Positions 52,603 through 59,931 of a stretch of 64,000 nt of DNA are shown piece after piece. Location of the stretch: contig NZ_CP181167.1 in assembly GCF_047824785.1 (NCBI RefSeq), forward strand, positions 3,782,001 to 3,846,000. The letters run 5' to 3'. The translations under genes were made by a program, and so were the position numbers. Under the pieces are notes generated by a model. The model saw only the letters and a program-made list of their open reading frames with translations, ran no database searches and was not told the origin of the DNA. The DNA is from Nitrobacter sp039808345 (GTDB lineage: Bacteria; Pseudomonadota; Alphaproteobacteria; Rhizobiales; Xanthobacteraceae). Every line of letters starts with the position of its first letter. Position 1 is the stretch's first letter.

Positions 52603-54549
52603 ATGGCACGAGCATTGAAAATCGCAGGCGCCGTCACAGCCAGCCTGGTCGCGATCGTCATCGTGCTTCTCGTCACCGGAATCCCTTCCCGTTTCGTCAC
52701 CTCGCTGGTGCAGGACCGGATCGAACGCGACACCGGATACCGGATTGCGATCAAAGGCACGGCCGGAATTGAGGCATGGCCTTCCCCCGGATTCACTCTG
52801 CATCAGGTGACGTTTGATCGTCCGGGAAACACCGCGACGGATGCTCAGCTCGCCGTGGGGGAGGTCCGCGCCACTCTCGAGCTCGCGAGCCTGCTGTCGG
52901 GGACTTTGAGGATCTCCGAATTGGCGATCGACCATCCGACGCTGCGGGCGCCGCTGCTTCGTGAACGCACCGGCGGCGGCGTCCCGTCCAGGCCGGAGCG
53001 CTCCGAGGAGACAGCGGAAGACGATACGGCGTTTCCGATCGGAAGGGTGACGGTTTCCAACGGCGCGATCGTTTTCTTCGATCCGCAAACCGGGTGGGAG
53101 GATCGCATTGATGACGTGAACGCCAGCGTGACGCTTGGCGCCGACCGGCGAATCAACATCACGGGCGACGCGCGCCCGGGCGGCCGCTCGCTGACATTCG
53201 CCATCGCAGCGACACCGCCCGCGGGTCCGCTCGGACGCCGGAATATCCCGACCGAGCTGACGCTTGAGGTTTCCGGTGCGCCGACCCGTCAACTGACCGC
53301 CAGGGCCGAGGTTCGGATCAACAGGCAGACGCTTCTTATCAATGGCCTGTCCGGCTCGCTCGACGACGGCAAGTTCAACGGCTGGGCATCGGTCGATCTT
53401 GCAAGCAAGCCGCTGGTGAAGGTCGATCTCGATTTTCAGAAGCTCGACCTGAACGCGACACCGGGCGAACCCTCGGCGCCACGCACCGGCGCGCAGCCAT
53501 CCAGCGAGCAGCCATGGAGCGATACGCCGATCGATGTCGGCGGGCTCAACTATGTCGACGCGCAGGGGACGATTTCAGCCGCGGAACTGACGATCGGCGG
53601 GGCGCGATTTGCGCCGGCCCAGGTCGAGGCCGTCCTCGCCAGAGGCGTGTTGAAGGCTTCCTTTCCGAACCTCGGCGCTTATGACGGGCGAGCCAATGGC
53701 AGCCTGTCGATCGATGCGTCCGCGAACAACCCGTCCTACGCGCTCAAGGCCGAGGTGAGCGGCGTTCGCGCGCTGCCGCTGTTGTCGAGTCTCGCCGATT
53801 TCGACAATGTCGATGGCAGGATGCGGGCGACAACCGATGTCCGGGGCATCGGCGCCAGCTTGCGCGCGATCATGTCGAGCCTTGCGGGGACGGCTTCGAT
53901 CGACGTCCGCGACGGAACGATCCGCGATCTCAATATCGCGAAAATGATCCGTGCGTTGACATCCGGCACCCTGTCGGGATGGCAGGCGCGCCCGGACCAG
54001 ACCACCGACCTGTCGCAACTCAGCGCCACCGCGACCATCGCGGAAGGACAGGCCACCACAAATGACCTTTATCTCGCCGGTCCGCTTGTGCGGATGACCG
54101 GCGCGGGCTCTGTCGATCTCGGCGCGAAGACGCTGGCGCTCCGGGTCGAGCCGAAACTCGTCATGAGCACCGAGGGCCAGGGAGGGCGCGCCGATCCGAT
54201 CGGCCTCGGCATTCCGGTCGTCGTGCAGGGATCATGGAGCGAGCCGCGCATCTATCCTGACGTCGCCGGCATTCTCGACGACCCCGGCGCGGCCTATGCC
54301 AAGCTCAGGGAATGGGGACAGGGATTGTTCGGCAGCAGCGGGACCGGCAACCCCGGCACGTCCATCCCTCATATCGGAGAAACCCTTGATACCCTGATCC
54401 GGCAAGGTCTCGGCGCGGAAGCCAATCCCGCTCCCGCGGAATCACCCGCCGCGGGCAAGCCTTCGGAAGCACCGCCGCGCCGGGGGCCACCGTACCCGGA
54501 CAAGCCACCGCCCATCGACGAGATCATGAAGCAGATGTTCGGGCGTTAG
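52603..54549 (+). CDS. AsmA-family envelope protein
   Basis: 648-residue protein of the AsmA/YhdP class, thought to bridge inner and outer membranes and help lipid transport. One N-terminal membrane anchor (AVTASLVAIVIVLLVTGIPS) is followed by a long beta-rich periplasmic part. The AsmA hallmark RDTGYRIAIKGTAGIEAWPS appears early, and the C-terminal region has GTASIDVRDGTIRDLNIAKM and DLYLAGPLVRMTGAGSVDLG. A Pro-rich tail closes the protein. The ATG at 52603 starts just before the anchor. The stop is the TAG of a type B repeat. Confidence 0.9.
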   Translation: MARALKIAGAVTASLVAIVIVLLVTGIPSRFVTSLVQDRIERDTGYRIAIKGTAGIEAWPSPGFTLHQVTFDRPGNTATDAQLAVGEVRATLELASLLSGTLRISELAIDHPTLRAPLLRERTGGGVPSRPERSEETAEDDTAFPIGRVTVSNGAIVFFDPQTGWEDRIDDVNASVTLGADRRINITGDARPGGRSLTFAIAATPPAGPLGRRNIPTELTLEVSGAPTRQLTARAEVRINRQTLLINGLSGSLDDGKFNGWASVDLASKPLVKVDLDFQKLDLNATPGEPSAPRTGAQPSSEQPWSDTPIDVGGLNYVDAQGTISAAELTIGGARFAPAQVEAVLARGVLKASFPNLGAYDGRANGSLSIDASANNPSYALKAEVSGVRALPLLSSLADFDNVDGRMRATTDVRGIGASLRAIMSSLAGTASIDVRDGTIRDLNIAKMIRALTSGTLSGWQARPDQTTDLSQLSATATIAEGQATTNDLYLAGPLVRMTGAGSVDLGAKTLALRVEPKLVMSTEGQGGRADPIGLGIPVVVQGSWSEPRIYPDVAGILDDPGAAYAKLREWGQGLFGSSGTGNPGTSIPHIGETLDTLIRQGLGAEANPAPAESPAAGKPSEAPPRRGPPYPDKPPPIDEIMKQMFGR

Positions 54550-54690
54550 AGCGTTTTCGAGCGAAGTGGGTGCCGGTTCGCGTGAAGAAAACGCGTCAAA
54601 TCAATATCATGGAGTCTCGCTTCTGATTCAATCAGAAGCGAGGCTCCAGAGCATGATCCGATCAAGTTGAAGCGGGACCATGATCCAAAA
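54547..54690. repeat. composite dispersed repeat, type B plus palindrome module
   Basis: TAGAGCGTTTTCGAGCGAAG, GTGAAGAAAACGCGTCAAAT, the CTCGCTTCTGATT/AATCAGAAGCGAG palindrome, then the CATGATCCGATCAAGTTGAA module. The first TAG terminates the AsmA gene. Confidence 0.88.
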
Positions 54691-54726
54691 TGCTCTTCGC
54701 AACGGCGCGCCGGTTCCGCAAGCGCC

Positions 54727-55341
54727 TTACCACATCGTCTGCCGGGCGCGCTCAAGCCAGGCTTTGTCATATTCCTCGCCGCCGACCCGATCCTTGCTCA
54801 TCTCGGCGAGAATTTCACCGGCTGTCGGCAAGCTCTTGAGGTCGACGTGCCTGGAGGGATCCCAGAGGTGCGAGCGGATGATGGCGCGCGCGCACTGGAA
54901 GTAGATCTCCTGCACGGTCATCACGATGACCGAACGGGGCGCTTTGCCCTCGACCCCGAACGATGCCAGCAGTTCAGGATCGGCCGACACCAGCGCGCGG
55001 CCGTTGACGCGCAGGGTGGTGCCGGATCCCGGAATCAGAAACAGCAGCGCGGCCCGTGGATCGCGGATGAGATTGCGTAGCGAATCGACGCGATTGTTGC
55101 CGCGCCGATCCGGCAATATCAGCGTCAGGTCGTCCTGAACGCGAACGAAGCCCGGCAGATCGCCGCGCGGCGAGCAGTCGAGCCCTTCCTCACCGCAGGT
55201 CGCCAATATCGCGAAGGGAGAGCTTTCAATCAGCGCGCGATAGGACGGCGTGATCCGGTAGGCCACCTTGATCGTCGCCGCCTCGCCGGGCTGGCCATAA
55301 ATGGCCTCGAGCTGCTCGATCGTCTCGATGGCGGTCACCAC
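54727..55341 (-). CDS. PPOX-class FMN flavoprotein (MSMEG_1061-like)
   Basis: 204-residue split-barrel flavoprotein of the pyridoxamine-phosphate-oxidase superfamily. Conserved stretches are SSPFAILATCGEEGLDCSPR, LPDRRGNNRVDSLRNLIRDP and ALLFLIPGSGTTLRVNGRA; together they match the MSMEG_1061 subgroup. Substrate is unknown. The GTG start at 55341 is preceded by AAGGAG at ideal spacing. It stands alone between two repeats. Confidence 0.85.
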   Translation of the reverse strand: MVTAIETIEQLEAIYGQPGEAATIKVAYRITPSYRALIESSPFAILATCGEEGLDCSPRGDLPGFVRVQDDLTLILPDRRGNNRVDSLRNLIRDPRAALLFLIPGSGTTLRVNGRALVSADPELLASFGVEGKAPRSVIVMTVQEIYFQCARAIIRSHLWDPSRHVDLKSLPTAGEILAEMSKDRVGGEEYDKAWLERARQTMW

Positions 55342-55409
55342 GATTTCATCTCCTTGCGTCGGCGCTTTCCGCCGTGGATGGGCCCGGACGGGTTATCATC
55401 CTATACAGC

Positions 55410-55480
55410 TAGAGCGTTTTCGAGCGAAGCGGACACCGGTTCGCGTGAAGAAAACGCGTCAAATCAAAATTATAGAGCGC
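55410..55480. repeat. dispersed mosaic repeat, type B, half copy
   Basis: TAGAGCGTTTTCGAGCGAAG, GACACCGGTTCGCGTGAAGA and ATAGAGCGCGCGTCC. The CTTCTGATT palindrome is absent. Confidence 0.88.
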
Positions 55481-55559
55481 GCGTCCGTGGAAACCGTGAC
55501 CCCGAAGCCCCGGCTCCAGGAGTAATGAGGCCAAGGTCCGGGTCGCCCCGCTATCATGA

Positions 55560-57290
55560 TCATGCCGCCCGCTGCATCGCCTTGCGCGCCAGGGCCAGCC
55601 CCATCAGCACGAAGGCGGAGGTTACTTCCGGACCGCCCACTACGATGCGGGTCGGCGTTTTCATCTTGTTCCATTCGTAAGCCCTGAAGGGACCGCGCCG
55701 GCCGCCTTCGCCGGCGTGAGCGAGGATGCAGTTCAGGGCGGGCGTGAAAGCCGCCCTCTCCGCGCCGAGATGGCCCAGCGCGATGAGCGCCAGCGCCGCG
55801 TCAAACGCGTTCATCTCGGCGGCGATCAGCGTGTCCTGCACGTAGCCAAGGATGCGGGCGCGCATGTAGCTGAAACTGTCGTCGGGATCGATCGCCTGCC
55901 GCGTGGCGGACGGCAGCATCGCGAATGCCGCGTAACAGCGTCCGAAATAGGCGCAATAAAGCTCGGGCAGATAATAGATGTGGGACCTTGGATCGGTGAA
56001 CGCGCCGCTCTCGACCAGACGTCTCTGGAAGCGGATGATCCGCTGCACCGTTTGCAGGCGCTGCGGCGTCTGGAGGACACGCCACCGTGAACAGTTGCGG
56101 AAGCTGACCTCGAGAACATCGAGGTTGAGAGTGGGATCGAGATCGTTGCCGTAAGGACGATCGCCCGCGAGATTGTCGATCCAGGTGACGATGCCGCCGT
56201 CGTAATCGATGTTGTCGTTCAGCGGCACGGTCACGAGCGGCTCGTTGGCGCCGCCGCCGACCTGATAGCCCGCGTAAAAATCGAGCAGGGGCTGATCGAG
56301 GATCGGATCGTTCGAGCCGACTTGCGTCGCGGCCGAAAGCGAACAGGCCGTGGTGTCGCAGTCCGGAACGTAAATGCCGAAGCCGAGGTTCTGCTTGATA
56401 TGCGTGAAAAAGCGGTTGAATCGTGGATGGGGATTGGGCGCCAGCGCCGTGATCACGCTGACCCGGCTCCCGTCGCGCGAGAGCACCTCCTCGCGGCTGG
56501 TTTTCAGGCAGAAATCGACCATCTCACTGCTCGCATGACGGATCGCATCGGTTTCCGCCGGCGTGGCAAGGCCGGTTTCGGCAAAACTCAGCAGCGCCTC
56601 GGTGAAGAAGGCGTCATAATAGGCCGAGCGATGGCGGATCTGCACCGGCTCCCACATCGGTTCGGCGATGCCGCGCCACGGCGGGTTGATCACCTCACGC
56701 GCCGGCGACCGCGCGATGAAGACCCGCGCCAGGTTAAAGAGCAGCGTCGAATTCTTGTAGCCGCGCGCGTCGAGGCCGGTGAGGGCGGCGAGAAAATCCC
56801 GGCCGCGCAAATCGGGATCGCCGATCAGGTTGAACGCCGCAAAGGTGGGGATGAACCCGTTGTTTCGGAACGATTGCAGCAGATGCGCGCCGCAGGTCCC
56901 GATCACGCGCTCGATATCGGCAAGGCCCGGCTCCGGCCCGGACCAGGACGTTGCGCCGGGCCGGGGATGGTGCAAAGTCACCGTATCCAGCAACGCCGCC
57001 ACCGGCCGGCCGATCGCCGCCCAGTCCGGCGTCTCTTCATCCCGCGCCTGCCGCAGCGCGTCCTGTAGTTCTTGAAAGCGGGCCTGATCCCGCAGTTCCA
57101 GCAGGCCGGCGCGCCGCAACAGCGGGCGCAGCGCCGGGTTCGCCAGCGCGGTCCTGTAGAATTTGGCCAGATGCCCGTCGCCGCCCTGATGGTGCAACAG
57201 CACGGGATCGCACACGTCGTAGAGTGTCGGGCCGTCCTTGCGGTTGGTCAGCGCGCGGTAGACAGCGCCGGCTAGATGGCGAGCAGTCAT
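55560..57290 (-). CDS. unrecognised protein, possible terpene-cyclase-type helical toroid
   Basis: 576-residue soluble, largely helical protein without signal or membrane segments. I do not recognise the family with certainty. Residues 310-315 read DCDTTA, which resembles the DxD(D/T)TA acid motif of class II terpene (squalene-hopene type) cyclases and their relatives with the (alpha/alpha)6 fold. It is followed by CSLSAATQVG. A further Gly/Pro-rich part is near the C-terminus (KTPTRIVVGGPEVTSAFVLM). QW motifs are not evident. ATG at 57290 has GGAAAG upstream. It stands alone. Cyclase activity is inference from one motif. Confidence 0.6.
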   Translation of the reverse strand: MTARHLAGAVYRALTNRKDGPTLYDVCDPVLLHHQGGDGHLAKFYRTALANPALRPLLRRAGLLELRDQARFQELQDALRQARDEETPDWAAIGRPVAALLDTVTLHHPRPGATSWSGPEPGLADIERVIGTCGAHLLQSFRNNGFIPTFAAFNLIGDPDLRGRDFLAALTGLDARGYKNSTLLFNLARVFIARSPAREVINPPWRGIAEPMWEPVQIRHRSAYYDAFFTEALLSFAETGLATPAETDAIRHASSEMVDFCLKTSREEVLSRDGSRVSVITALAPNPHPRFNRFFTHIKQNLGFGIYVPDCDTTACSLSAATQVGSNDPILDQPLLDFYAGYQVGGGANEPLVTVPLNDNIDYDGGIVTWIDNLAGDRPYGNDLDPTLNLDVLEVSFRNCSRWRVLQTPQRLQTVQRIIRFQRRLVESGAFTDPRSHIYYLPELYCAYFGRCYAAFAMLPSATRQAIDPDDSFSYMRARILGYVQDTLIAAEMNAFDAALALIALGHLGAERAAFTPALNCILAHAGEGGRRGPFRAYEWNKMKTPTRIVVGGPEVTSAFVLMGLALARKAMQRAA

Positions 57291-57401
57291 GATTTCTTTC
57301 CGCGCCAGCGCGCATGTCGTTTCTTTCCGCCCGCGCCACCCGCGCGTGTTCCGGCGTCTCACTCAACGCCTGGTCAGCCAAGCCGTTGAGACGTATACGA
57401 T

Positions 57402-57507
57402 TATAGCGTTTTCAAGCGAAGTGGATACCGGTTCGCGCGAAGAAAACGCGTCAAAAACAACAATCCGGAGCTTCGCTTCTGATTGAATCAGAAGCGATGA
57501 AGGCTCT
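57402..57507. repeat. dispersed mosaic repeat, type B
   Basis: TATAGCGTTTTCAAGCGAAG, GCGCGAAGAAAACGCGTCAA, GCTTCTGATT/AATCAGAAGC palindrome, GGCTCTG end. Confidence 0.9.
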
Positions 57508-57833
57508 GCGGGAAAGAGCAATGTGCAAAGTCAAAGTCACCGTATCAGACCTGAGCCGGCCTCCGGCCCAATGGCACGACTCCCCTCTCCGCAATTTTCG
57601 CACTCTCCCTCGGAGATCGCCCCGGGTTCCCATGCACACGCTTAACCAATTGTGTTTCCGATAAATAAAGGTTTCATGTTGCTCATTGGGCCATCAGCGG
57701 TGCAAAATCGTCTTTATGCTGCGGCGCCGCAAAACCAGCGCATTTGACCGCGACAAGCGGGCGCTCTCTCAAACCAGACGGACGATGGCGCAACTCATGT
57801 CGCGCTCCCGGACCGGACCAGGAATCGATCAGG
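57508..57833. other. leader region of second pseudo-caspase
   Basis: 326 bases with no gene seen. The part at 57640-57700 is AT-rich (CGATAAATAAAGGTTTCATG) and probably holds the promoter for the caspase-fold gene. Confidence 0.45.
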
Positions 57834-58721
57834 ATGACGTTGGGTCAGTTTCGCGTTTCCCACCGATCGGTCATGTTAGCCGCTGTCCTCGTCGGGATGG
57901 TCTCGCTGGCGATCGGGGCCCATGCAGCCCTCAACAAGCGCAGTCTGGAGGTCGCGAAGGCCCTGGACGCCGAGGATACGACGGGCAGCATCGCGGTCAA
58001 GCGTGCGCGGGTCGCGCTGGTCATCGGCAACGGGCACTATCCCGATGCAAGCCGACCGTTGAAGCAGTCCATCAATGATGCCCGGGCATTCGCAGCGGTT
58101 CTGCGGCGCGACGGCTTTGACGTCATCATGGTCGAGGACGCCGACAAGGAGGATATGCATCGCGCGGTCCGCCGGCTTCAATCGAAGATCGGTCCGGACA
58201 CGACGGCGCTGCTGTTCTTCAGCGGTTTCGGCATTCAGTCGGGCCGCGAGAGCTACATGATCCCGGTCGACGCGCGGGTCTGGAGGGAAGCCGACGTTCG
58301 GCGCGACGGGCTCTCCATCGAAACCGTCCTGCGGGCGATGAAGGAGCGCGCCGCCAGGGTCAAGCTCGCCGTGATCGACGCCTCGCGGCGCAACCCGTAT
58401 GAGCGGCGCTTCCGCTCCTACTCACACGGTCTCGCGCCGATCAACGCGCCGGATAACGCGCTGATCCTGTCATCGGCGACGCCGGGACAGGTCGTCGACG
58501 AGTCAGGCGGACAATACAGCCCGTTGATGGTTGAAATGCTGAAGAGTTTCGGTCAGCCGGACAGGGATGCCGAAAAGGTTTTCAGCAAGACGCGCGCAGC
58601 GGTTTCGCGCGCGAGCGAAGGAAAGCAGGTCCCGACCGTGTCGTCTTCGCTGGTTGAGGATGTGCCGTTCAAGCCTGATGCGGCGGTGGCCTCGCGCAAG
58701 GATACGGCAGCTATCGATTAG
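57834..58721 (+). CDS. exported pseudo-caspase (C14 fold), short form
   Basis: 295-residue paralogue of the 45.7-kb pseudo-caspase. The N-terminus has a signal peptide or anchor (MLAAVLVGMVSLAIGAHAAL). The caspase-like domain spans about 58-275 (VALVIGNGHYPDASRPLKQS, LFFSGFGIQSGRESYMIPVD, LAVIDASRRNPYERRF). The catalytic His is replaced by Phe132 and the catalytic Cys by Ser184, so proteolysis is not expected. It lacks the Pro-rich linker and TPRs of its paralogue and ends soon after the domain. An adaptor paralogue lies convergently downstream. ATG at 57834 is chosen; the ribosome site is weak. Confidence 0.83.
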   Translation: MTLGQFRVSHRSVMLAAVLVGMVSLAIGAHAALNKRSLEVAKALDAEDTTGSIAVKRARVALVIGNGHYPDASRPLKQSINDARAFAAVLRRDGFDVIMVEDADKEDMHRAVRRLQSKIGPDTTALLFFSGFGIQSGRESYMIPVDARVWREADVRRDGLSIETVLRAMKERAARVKLAVIDASRRNPYERRFRSYSHGLAPINAPDNALILSSATPGQVVDESGGQYSPLMVEMLKSFGQPDRDAEKVFSKTRAAVSRASEGKQVPTVSSSLVEDVPFKPDAAVASRKDTAAID

Positions 58722-58723
58722 CC

Positions 58724-58895
58724 GCATGATCTTATCCGAGAGCCGGTTTCCACTTTGCGCTGGCGCGGCCCTTCGGGTCGGGATCATGCTCTACCAGAGT
58801 CTGTTGCAGCTGCGTTGAATTAGACTCGTCGCTTATTTTGTTTGAGCATGATCTTTTCCGAAAACCGGTTTCCACTTTTCGGGATCATGCTCTAA
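58724..58895. repeat. composite dispersed repeat, type C (two modules)
   Basis: Two GATCATGCTC-ended modules in series: CATGATCTTATCCGAGAGCC, then GTTGCAGCTGCGTTGAATTA and TTGTTTGAGCATGATCTTTT ... GGGATCATGCTCTA. Its end supplies the TAG stop of the convergent adaptor gene. Confidence 0.85.
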
Positions 58896-59797
58896 CGGGC
58901 CGCGCTCGCTTCCAGGGCGATCGGCCTGACCGGATCGCCTTCGCGCAGCAGGGCGCCGGCGCGCGCCACCACAACGTCGCCTTCGGACAGCCCCTCCCGG
59001 ATCTCAACCTGTCCTCCCGACAGCAATCCGACCTCGACGTGCCGCGTTTCAATCCGCTGGCGCCGGACCACCTGAACCACCGCGCCCGCGCTCCCATACA
59101 GGATCGCCGTCAGCGGCACCGCAATGCCGCAGCTTTCGCCGGTCTTGATGATGGCGCGGCCAAACGCATTCACCAACAGGTGCCTGCTGGGATCGACGGA
59201 GATGAAGACCTGCCCAAGCTGGCTGTTCGGTTCGACCGTCGGCGCGATCAGCCGAACCTTGCCGTCCATTTCACTGGCTCCGACGGCCATGACTTTAGCG
59301 GCCTGACCGACCGCGAGCTTCGAAAGGTCGCCGCTCGGCACCTGCCCAACCAGATCAAACTCGTTGCCGGTGACGATATTGAACAGCGCCTCACCCTTGC
59401 CCGACGCCACCGCTCCGATCTCGGCGGACGAACGGCTGACCAACCCCGCCACCGGGGCCGAAACCTGGGTCGTTCCACCTTCGGGACGCGTCAGGCGGGC
59501 AAGCGCCTGCCCGGCTGTCACGCTCTGTCCCGGCTCCGCTAGGATCTCGGCGACCTTCAGGCCCGGCCGCTCCGGCCGCACCGCGGTCTCGTTCTTCGGG
59601 ATGAGTATCCCCGTGACCTGGACGCTCGCCGAGAAGCAGAACGTGGTGGCTTTCAGGACGCTGACGGCGGCGGCGTTCGGGATATCCTGTTCGTCCGCCG
59701 ACACCCCCGCGGGAGCGGTGAGGATTGTCCCCCATACAGCGGCGAGCGCGAGACCCCGCGTTGCAATGTAGCGCCGTCCCAGCCATTTCTTGGACAT
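58892..59797 (-). CDS. orphan two-cysteine hairpin-less periplasmic adaptor
   Basis: 301-residue paralogue of the adaptor at 47357-48295. A signal peptide lies at residues 1-35 (ending GVSA). C54 (ATTFCFSASVQVTG) and C223 (ESCGIAVPLTAIL) match C64 and C235 of the paralogue. The lipoyl halves are again joined directly (LARLTRPEGGTTQVSAPVAG), with no alpha-hairpin. ATG at 59797 is preferred to TTG at 59803. No RND pump or outer-membrane channel is nearby. It converges with the short pseudo-caspase, repeating the caspase-plus-adaptor association. The stop TAG is part of a type C repeat. Confidence 0.83.
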   Translation of the reverse strand: MSKKWLGRRYIATRGLALAAVWGTILTAPAGVSADEQDIPNAAAVSVLKATTFCFSASVQVTGILIPKNETAVRPERPGLKVAEILAEPGQSVTAGQALARLTRPEGGTTQVSAPVAGLVSRSSAEIGAVASGKGEALFNIVTGNEFDLVGQVPSGDLSKLAVGQAAKVMAVGASEMDGKVRLIAPTVEPNSQLGQVFISVDPSRHLLVNAFGRAIIKTGESCGIAVPLTAILYGSAGAVVQVVRRQRIETRHVEVGLLSGGQVEIREGLSEGDVVVARAGALLREGDPVRPIALEASAAR

Positions 59798-59827
59798 CAG
59801 CAAGACTCTTTCCCGGGAAGATCGCGG

Positions 59828-59866
59828 CGAGAACGCGATCCGCTTCGCTTGAGAACGCTATAGTCA
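59828..59866. repeat. fragment of type B repeat
   Basis: GCGAGAACGCGATCCGCTTC and GCTTGAGAACGCTATAG, matching the right end of the type B core only. Confidence 0.6.
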
Positions 59867-59931
59867 AGCCAGGATCGCGTTTCAACAACCGGCACGATCG
59901 AGGGCCACGCAAGGATTATAGCAAGGATGGT

